64,000 nt of DNA. Source: Limnanthes douglasii subsp. nivea. Lineage: Eukaryota; Streptophyta; Magnoliopsida; Brassicales; Limnanthaceae. Of this stretch, positions 57,246 to 64,000 are shown one piece after another. A program made the translations under genes and the position numbers. The notes under the pieces are model-generated. The model was not told the origin of the DNA and did not search any database. It saw only the letters and a list, made by a program, of their open reading frames with translations. The stretch covers positions 122,692,453 to 122,756,452 of the forward strand of contig JAUPFV010000005.1 of the NCBI GenBank assembly GCA_036936605.1. The letters are read 5' to 3'. Every line of letters begins with the position of its first letter. Within the stretch, counting starts at the first letter, position 1.

Positions 57246-58605
57246 TCAATTTCCATCTTCCCTATAAAAGAAAGCGAAAAATAAAAAAACAGCTAGTACA
57301 TCTGGTGATAGTCCTTCATAAAATTAGAGCCCTCAGAAGAAAACAAAATAGAAGAGAACTGACACCAACCTTCCTACTATTGAAGAAGAAATCGAGGCAT
57401 ATACTTCCTCGAAGAGAAACAAAACTGTTGCCCCAAAGAAGAAATATAGAAGCTTGAAAACTTCTCATGCTAAGATATTAGAAAAACCATCTGAAGAAAC
57501 TGCCTCTAAACTTCCTTCAACCAAAACTGAAAACACTGCAACAAAAGATCATCGAGGAGGAATTGCAACAGATGATATTCGAGAAATTACAACAAGTGAT
57601 AAATCAGGAGGAATGTCAGCTGAAGATTACTGAGGAGAGGACCACTTCTTTTCTGACGAGCCTGCCAGTGAAGAAGAGCTTCAAGCTCTCTATAAGGATA
57701 TGGATCCAAAGGTTCAAGAAATCCAAGAACAACTTTGACAAATCGGCCATCAAGTCATTGCTCCTCTTTTGCATGAAATCCTTCATACTTTGGATGATCA
57801 CTTGGCTTCCCCATTTGCTATCATGCCTTTCAACAATGAAAGGTCCATTCCTATCCCAGAGCAGCAACCATCTGAAGAGGTCTTACTCGTTCTGCAACCT
57901 TTCGCCCAACTCAAAGCAACAGTTAAAGCATTATGCACATAAGTAAGTTCATCTCGAAGCCATTTGGAAAACATGGCTAAAGAGATGGTTAGATCTAAGA
58001 ATGTTGTTACAGATAAAAATTGAAAGAAAATTTTGGGATACATATCGATGAGCAATTTCGCACATTCCAAATTGACAGATCGCAATTTATCCGTGAAGCT
58101 ATCCAACTTAAATGTCATCTTTGTTTTGCACATGATAAAAAACTAGAGAAGCTCAATACTTCTCATAAAGCCAAGATAGAATAACTTACAACCAAACATG
58201 CAAAGGAATTATCCGAGGAGCAACAAAAGTATTCTACTATTCAAAAAAACTTTAAGGAAAAGTGAAGAAGAAAAGAAGAAGATGATTAATGATATGGATG
58301 ATCTCAAAACTACTCTTGAGAAAGAAAGATAAATTGCTATAGAGGCCGCCAAAACTGAGTGTGGAAAAGACACATTGACTGATATAACAAATGCCATTGA
58401 GCATAAATCAATCAACTTGCTTCGTGAAATTCACACGACATTTCCCAAAGCAGATCTATCCAGTTTCTGGGAATTAATCCCCCTAGAAAACCGACCCAAA
58501 GAAGCCTTTGATCATGTCTTCACTGACTCCTCTGAAGAAACGGAAGCAGAAGAAAGTGAAATTGGTGAAGAAAATTCTCTTAAAGAGAATTCCGAAAACA
58601 AATAA
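57246..58605 (+). pseudogene. Element D antisense gene, 3' part
   Basis: The continuation of 48561-48805 beyond element E. It begins with a Lys/Arg-rich part (YKRKRKIKKQ), as expected after the ALDG motif in A and B, then several frames giving charged, coiled-coil-like sequence, and ends with 58375-58605: LLREIHTTFPKADLSSFW followed by an acidic tail with SSEETEAEESEIGEENS. This matches the LFHEKFPKRNLGDLW and acidic tail of A. Several stops and frameshifts. Confidence 0.75.
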
Positions 58606-58834
58606 TATGTTGTTTTCTTCCTTTTTGTTCAAGTCATTCGATGTTGTGTGATAACTTGTTTTTAAAAAATACTTATTTATTTAGCATTCATAATATATAT
58701 TTGTAAGGTCGGATTTATATTCTATGAATTATTACTTCTCATTTCTGCCTTATCATAAAAACTTATAATTCTTTTAAAAAAACAAAGTCATTTACACATC
58801 AAATAATAATATTACCTTAAATAAATATCGTTGA

Positions 58835-59050
58835 AGAATGTAGCACCTCGAATAACAATTGATGTGTTTAAAGAATGTAAATACCTCAAATATATATAGT
58901 GCGTTTAGAAAAGGTAGCACCTCGAATATTTAGAATGTTTTTTCGAGAATGTAGCACTTCGAATATGTACAGTGCGTTTAGAGAATGTAGCACTTCGAAT
59001 ATGTACAATGCGTTTAGAGAATGTAGCACTTCGAATATGTTTGTTTTTCA
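58835..59050. repeat. About 36-bp tandem repeat between antisense gene and integrase of D
   Basis: About six units of the form GAATGTAGCACTTCGAATAT plus GTACAGTGCGTTTAGA, the middle ones nearly identical (58947-59030), the outer ones diverged. A and B have no such repeat in this place. Confidence 0.85.
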
Positions 59051-59213
59051 AAAAGTGTTGATAATAAACGTATAACACTTCAAAATAATTACTATTGGTC
59101 AACAACTTCAAAGATGATCAATCTTTGACTAGTTACCAAAATTATTTGAATACTAGTATTTAAAATAATCATTAGCTAAAAAAATTATTAATAACTTCAA
59201 ATATTAACATGAC

Positions 59214-59260
59214 ATCTCATTAAAACATCCCTGAGCCAACATGGTAGGAAAAAGTGTGTC
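59214..59260. other. Conserved noncoding block downstream of integrase (D)
   Basis: CTCATTAAAACATCCCTGAG...CCAACATGGTAGGAAAAAGTGTG, the counterpart of 7312-7360 in A, about 30 bp after the integrase stop. Confidence 0.6.
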
Positions 59261-59290
59261 AATTATTAAAAAAAATGTAAAACAAAAAAC

Positions 59291-59904
59291 TCACTCCCAA
59301 TACAACTTCATGTGCTCTATATTCCAAGGATGTTGAAGCGTTCTCCCCTGTTCATCACAAAGGCGATACATGACTGGCTTTATCCTCTCCATCACAATAT
59401 AAGGACCATCCCAATTTGGGGCCATCTTTCCAAGTCGTTTATCCTTTATATGAAGGAATGCCTTCCTTAAGACTTGATCACCTAATTTTAAATCCTTTTT
59501 CCTCACCTTCGAATTATATCGACCCCTTATCAAAGTTTGATAACGAGTCATATTCAAATGATCTTTAAATCTTTTCTCCTCGATCAAATCTAACTCTGTT
59601 CTTCTTGCTTATTCATTCATCTCTTCAAAATATTAGAGTAGTTTATAACAAGGTAAAGTAGATTATGCAGGACTAACAACATTCATCCTATATACCAAGG
59701 CAAAATATGTTTCTTAAGTAGCCTATAATTAGGCCATTTCCACGCAGCACCTGTTAAATTCTTCTTCAAACCTTCCAGAATAAATTTATTAGTCACTTCT
59801 ACTTGACCATTTGCTTGAGGATGAAAAGGTATAGAAAACACTGTATTATTCTCTTCGAAGCAAAAACGAAGTTTTTTTGTTATTGAATTGAGGACTGTTA
59901 TATG
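59291..59904 (-). pseudogene. pol: Element D integrase, C-terminal half, cut by element C
   Basis: 59587-59291 is open and reads EEKRFKDHLNMTRYQTLIRG, KLGDQVLRKAFLHIKDKRLG, NWDGPYIVMERIKP and HPWNIEHMKLYWE, closely like the integrase tails of A and B. Upstream (59900-59590) the core is broken, but the pieces TVLNSI (TDNG region), HPQANGQVEV-like and ILEGLKKN-like can be followed. The sequence stops at the left end of C (59905), within the core near the second catalytic Asp. Confidence 0.85.
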
Positions 59905-60279
59905 TGATGAGTTCGGATTTTCTCACCACTCACTATGGGAACCGGACAGGGGCAATTCGGACAAAAACCACCCATATAACCATCCGAACAGGACTAATGT
60001 ATTAAAAACTAAATCACTTCATGACTAAGCTAATTACTTACCTGCTTAATACTAATGGGTCTTTGAACTCGACCTGAATTTGTAAGTATGACCCAAAAGC
60101 CCATGTGGCCCATAATTAAGGGTATAAATACCCAACCACTTTCATTAATGGGGGGAATGAACATTTAATACAACCAGACAGCTCAAATCTCTCACTACAA
60201 ACCACTTAAACATTAAATATCTTTGAAACATCACAAAACTTTAGACAAAATTACCCTCAGTTGAAAATAATCCACACCA
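59905..60279 (+). repeat. Element C 5' LTR
   Basis: 375 bp, TGATGAGTTCGG...TCCACACCA. TATA region GGTATAAATACCCAACCAC at about 60121. CCGGACAGGGG and TCCGAACAGG motifs in U3. The ends are set by comparison with A and B and by the primer site; the second LTR is outside the window. Confidence 0.88.
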
Positions 60280-60282
60280 AAT

Positions 60283-60299
60283 TGGCGACCACAATGGGA
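60283..60299 (+). other. Element C primer-binding site
   Basis: TGGCGACCACAATGGGA, one base different from B, three bases after the LTR. Confidence 0.8.
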
Positions 60300-60353
60300 G
60301 GAGAAGGTGCCTGAAAATCTAGCATTCAAAACCAACAAGAAAAACCATTTCGG

Positions 60354-62714
60354 ATGAATCCGGACGAGCAAGAAGTGCCACCAGCTTTGGCAGAAGTGGT
60401 GGGAGAAAATGATGAATATACGATTGAGGAGCGAGATAGGTTGAAAGTTGAAAAAGAAGCTTTGAGGGCTACCAAAAGGGCAGAGATGGGCACAAAAGAG
60501 AAATCTAAGGTGTCAGCAGCTCATCATATTGACAATCCAAGAGAGCATGAGCCATCAAAGACCCATGTGAGTGCAAAACAGACTCATGCTAGCTCAAAAA
60601 CGTCTCACCGGTCTAAACCGGTGGAGAGCTCAGATTCGGACTCAGAGTTTTCTAGTAGCTCCTCGAATGAAGATCGAGTTGAAAAGTCCTTGTCATCCAG
60701 CATCGATGAAGGTTGTTCTAAAAAGAAACAAAAGTTGGTAAACAAATACTCAAGAAAGAGGGACAAGCATGGAAGGTTGAAGAGGCATCTGGGTAAAGGA
60801 TCGTCTCATAGTCATAGTCATGGCCGGAGACACGTAGACCGCTTGTTAATGGATCCTTTTGCCTTCAATGATAAGCCAGGTATCTTTGCAACACCTAACG
60901 AAGATACTGTATTTAGTTGTGACCGGAATTGGAGACAATCTCCAATGTCCTCCAAGATACTGTCCAGGAACCTTCCTAAGAGGGTTGACAGTACAAAAAT
61001 GGAAAAATATGATGGCACTAAAGATCTGGATAACCACTTGGAACAATTCAAAAAAATTATGATGAATTTTGATGACGACGATAAGTTACTTTGTAGAGCA
61101 TTCTCCCAATATTTTACGGGGAGTGCTCTGAAGTGGTACAATAGTTTGCCACAGGGTTGCATCAGAAATTTTGATACTTTTTGGGTGGCTTTTCGGAGGC
61201 AGTTTGTTGGAAGTAAAGAAGTAAAGGGAAATGGATACACAATTATCCATTGTGCCCAGGAACCAAACGAATCCTTAAAAGAATACATAAGTCGTTTTGT
61301 AAATACCAACAATGGATTGGCTGATTGCTTTAAACAAGTAGCAATAGCTTCTTTGAGGCAGGGCTTGAACCCTGGAAACTTGGCTGATTCAGTAACCAGG
61401 AAAAATGCCATGACTTGGGGCGGTCTAGTGAATCAGGTTGGTAAACAAATTAATGTGGATGAAACAAAGAAAACCAGGGTGCACAGACAGGTGAGGTCTG
61501 CTCCAGTTGCACCAAATCAAAACTAGAACCAGTCCGAGAACAAGACCAAAGAAACCGGACAGGGTCATAACAGAGCCAAGGCTCAATCTCATCCAGCTGC
61601 ACCAGCCCAGAGCCAGCAATCTAGAAATAAGCGGGGGCCTTGGGTTCAACCGGAGTGGTTTGCTGAGTTGAAAGAGAACGTAGCCACCATTTATGACAGA
61701 ACAAAAGATGAATTACATTTCAGAAGGCCGCTGCATTGCAATCTCCTTGGGAGAGCCGTAATAATTTTTTCTGACAATATCACCATGATATTGGACATAG
61801 TACTGAATATTGTATTGCGTTGAAGCAAGAGGTACAGAATTTGATTGAAAGAGGGAAGTTGGGAGCTTATGTTAAAAGAAGAAGTGGGAATAGGCCTGAT
61901 AATGCTCATCGAGCTGGTCCAAATAATGCAGGCACATCGGCTCCGGATGGGTCTATGGTGATAATCGAAAGGCTTGATGTAGAGTCAGAAAATTTGGACC
62001 CTGATCCAGAATAGGGTGGGTGTTATCACAGAGTGTTGTAAGACAGTGTCCGGACTTATTAGCTTTTTGAGTCGCTTACAATATTCGGGGGAGACACTAT
62101 GACTGCACCAACTGCTTCTTCGAGAAAGAGGCACGTTCATACTTTAGCTACCCAACTAGAAGGAGGCATGACTTCTTATCAATCAAAAATTCCATTTCCC
62201 TTCATTGTTTTCGATGAGGATGACTTGAGGGACATTGCTGGACCCCATGAAGATGCTGTTGTCATAGGAGCATCCATTGGGGGCAATAACATAAGAAGAA
62301 TTTTGGTGGACACCGGAAGTTCAGCCAATATTCTCTTTTTGACTTCCTACAATAAAAATGAAGAATCCAGCAGTAATTCAGCGTTCGAACAGGTCAATTG
62401 TGGGTTTCACTGGAAGCTCAGCAGATGTGATCGGGGAGTTCGAAGAAGAGGTTTTGTTGGGCAAAGGCCCTTTTAAAAAAATGGTTAGAATACTTTTTAT
62501 TGTGGTGGATTGTCCCACTTGTTATAATGCCATTCTGGGGAGATCTTGGCTCTCTAGGATGCATGTTGTGGCTTCAACAGTTCACCAGTGTTTGAAATAT
62601 GTTGTACAAGGACAAGTGGGAGTTGTTCGAAACAGCCAAAAGGTAGCAAGAGAGTGTTATGCAACAGTATTGGCCCCTCGAACGTTGAGGGCAGTCCGGA
62701 TCAGTGATGAATAG
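60354..62714 (+). pseudogene. gag: Element C gag-protease, broken
   Basis: Starts MNPD at 60354. The gag N-terminus, Ser-rich and basic parts and gag core are open to 61526, where TAG (61524-61526) replaces what is probably a Gln in a Gln/Asn run. Frame changes follow near 61730, in the knuckle region (about 61770-61815), near 62010 and near 62340. The protease active site VDTGSSANILFLTSY (about 62306-62350) is intact, and NAILGRSWL follows (62527-62553). It ends with the TAG at 62712-62714. Confidence 0.88.
62712..62714 (+). other. Amber codon between protease and RT (C), putative readthrough site
   Basis: TAG CAG TTT GAG, as in A and B, with an open same-frame stretch after it (QFEGPSRGEGEIDDPRETPG and onward) to about 62870, where an indel breaks the frame. 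Confidence 0.68.
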
Positions 62715-64000
62715 CAGTTTGAGGGGCCCTCTAGGGGAGAGGGTGAAATTGATGACCCTAGAGAGACCCCTGGTGTTTTAATACCAATTGAAGAAGTTGA
62801 AACTCACTCTCTGGCTGAAGGAAAAAGTGTCAAGATAGGGTCCAAGATGACTCAGAATTATAGGGTAAAATGTTAGATTTCTTGAAAGACCATCAACATG
62901 TCTTTGCTTGGTGCAATGCTGATGTAACCGGAGTACCAACAGATATTATATCACACCAATTGTCCATCCGAAGGGACATAGCACCTGTTATACAAAGGTG
63001 AAGAGCTTTTTCTAAGGAAAAAGCTGATGTCATAGTTCAAGAGGTTGGCCGGCTTACTAAAATGGGGCACATAAAGGAATCTCAATACCCTTTAAGGACA
63101 GCCAATCCGGTATTGGTAAAAAATAAAAATAGTAAGTAGCGTATGTGCATCGACTTCATAGATCTCAACAGAGCTTGCCCAAAAGATTTATATCCGGTCC
63201 CCCGAATTGATCAGTTGGTGGACTCCACGTCTGGAAATAAGCTGTTGTCCTTTATGGATGTCTTCTCCGGGTATAATCAGATTCAAGTAGATCCGAATGA
63301 TCAAGAACATACTACATTTGTCACTTATATGGGCCTTCATTATTACAAGGTGATGTCGTTTGGGTTAAAAAATGCTGGGGCTACTTATCAGAGGTTGGTG
63401 AACAAGGCTTTTGCTGATCAGATTGGAAGAAACATGGAAGTTTACATCGATGACATGATGGTAAAAAGTATGGACGAAGAACTACACTTGGCAGATCTCC
63501 AGGAAACTTTTGCCAACTTGGTGAAAGTAAATTTAAAATTGAACCCAGAAAAATGTGTCTTTGGAGTGCAGTCCGAGAAATTCTTGGGGTATGTGATAAG
63601 TGAGAAAGAGATACAACCTGATCCAGACCAACTTAATGTTTTACTACAAATGGAGCCTCCTCGGAATATTAAAGAAGTACAACGATTGACGGGGATGTTG
63701 GCTGCACGAAACCATTTTATTTCAAGGTCTTCGGACATGTGTGCCCCGTTTTTTCAAACTTTGAAAGGTGCAAAAGACTTCAACTGCTCCCCACAGTGTG
63801 ATGATGCCTTCAATGAGATTAAGAAGCACTTATCTTCCCCCAAAACTTTGTTTAAACCTATTGATGGAGAGACCCTCTATGTGTACTTAGCAGTTTCTAA
63901 TTGTGCTATAATTGCAGTGTTGGTAAGAGAGGTGGATAATTATCCTCGTCCGGTGTACTATATCAGCAAAATCTTGATAGATTCAGAAAAACGGTATTTA
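62715..64000 (+). pseudogene. pol: Element C RT and start of RNase H, broken, partial
   Basis: RT with HVFAWCNADVTGVP, the fingers QYPLRTANPVLVK, CIDFIDLNRACPKD, LLSFMDVFSGYNQI and intact YIDD (about 63447-63458). It goes on into gypsy RNase H (YVYLAVSNCA, VYYISKILIDSEKRYL) and leaves the window. Lesions: a frameshift near 62870, TGA at 62999-63001, and TAG at about 63136 where relatives have Trp. Confidence 0.9.

Larger units (their letters stand above)
47017..59904 (-). mobile_element. Element D: old Tat-lineage LTR retrotransposon, host of E and C
   Basis: D is read on the minus strand. Its visible parts are the 3' LTR (47017-47312), antisense gene (47990-48805 and 57246-58605), and the end of integrase (59291-59904). 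Element E (48806-57245) sits inside the antisense gene and element C (from 59905) inside integrase; the rest of D should lie beyond C, outside the window. Evidence that the two flanks belong together: the antisense protein runs from ALDGKVNF before E to a Lys/Arg-rich part after E, as in A and B. Confidence 0.8.
59905..64000 (+). mobile_element. Element C: Tat-lineage LTR retrotransposon, 5' part, runs out of the window
   Basis: Same family as A and B. 5' LTR 59905-60279, primer site, gag-protease, amber codon and RT to the start of RNase H are in the window. The LTR is shorter (375 bp) and nearer to that of A. It sits in the integrase of D. Coding parts have several stops and shifts. Confidence 0.93.

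Noticed and set aside
1..64000. CRISPR arrays, bacterial operons, tRNA or rRNA genes
   Set aside because: No regular spacer-repeat array, no cloverleaf and no rRNA sequence seen; all tandem repeats are minisatellites or LTR-internal.

Overview
The window is plant nuclear DNA, probably from a eudicot. There is no bacterial-style gene organisation. It is AT-rich and almost wholly built of transposable elements typical of angiosperms: Ty3/gypsy elements of the Tat lineage, a second Ty3/gypsy type with an initiator-Met primer site, Ty1/copia remnants, an L1-type LINE tail, a decayed hAT element and a Mutator-like non-autonomous element. I see no confident intact host gene, no rRNA or tRNA gene and no CRISPR array.

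Layout. 1-3072: AT-rich, unassigned. 3073-13506: Tat element A (minus strand), complete with LTRs, primer site, polypurine tract and an AAGTC target duplication, but many coding lesions. 13793-14758: Mutator-like non-autonomous element with a 9-bp target duplication and a composite minisatellite. 15030-16790: LINE 3' end (minus). 17.0-19.6 kb: diverged 300-400 bp repeats. 19801-21573: truncated hAT. 21.95-23.3 kb: copia RT/RNase H remnant. 24.7-26.0 kb: a small membrane-protein-like ORF and a GGTTCG-rich repeat. 26150-32450: copia RT split by Ty3/gypsy element F (26569-32021, minus). 34056-34362: solo LTR with perfect GTATC duplication. 36270-46511: Tat element B (plus), the youngest and most complete. 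47017-59904: older Tat element D (minus), split by Tat element E (48806-57245, minus) inserted in D's antisense gene, and by Tat element C (59905 to beyond the window end, plus) inserted in D's integrase.

Genes working together. A, B and C share one plan: LTR, Arg-tRNA-like primer site, gag plus protease, a single in-frame TAG at the same place in all three copies, then reverse transcriptase, a first (gypsy) RNase H, a second (archaeal-type) RNase H and integrase. A, B, D and E also carry, between integrase and the 3' LTR, a separate gene on the opposite strand. It has its own TATA box, one short intron in a conserved place, a PF04195-like domain (lost or unrecognisable in D) and a long coiled coil. 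Its end faces the end of pol, so the two transcripts converge. The most noteworthy signals are this conserved antisense gene with shared promoter motifs, and the conserved amber codon between protease and reverse transcriptase, which suggests programmed stop-codon readthrough. All copies seen here are broken.
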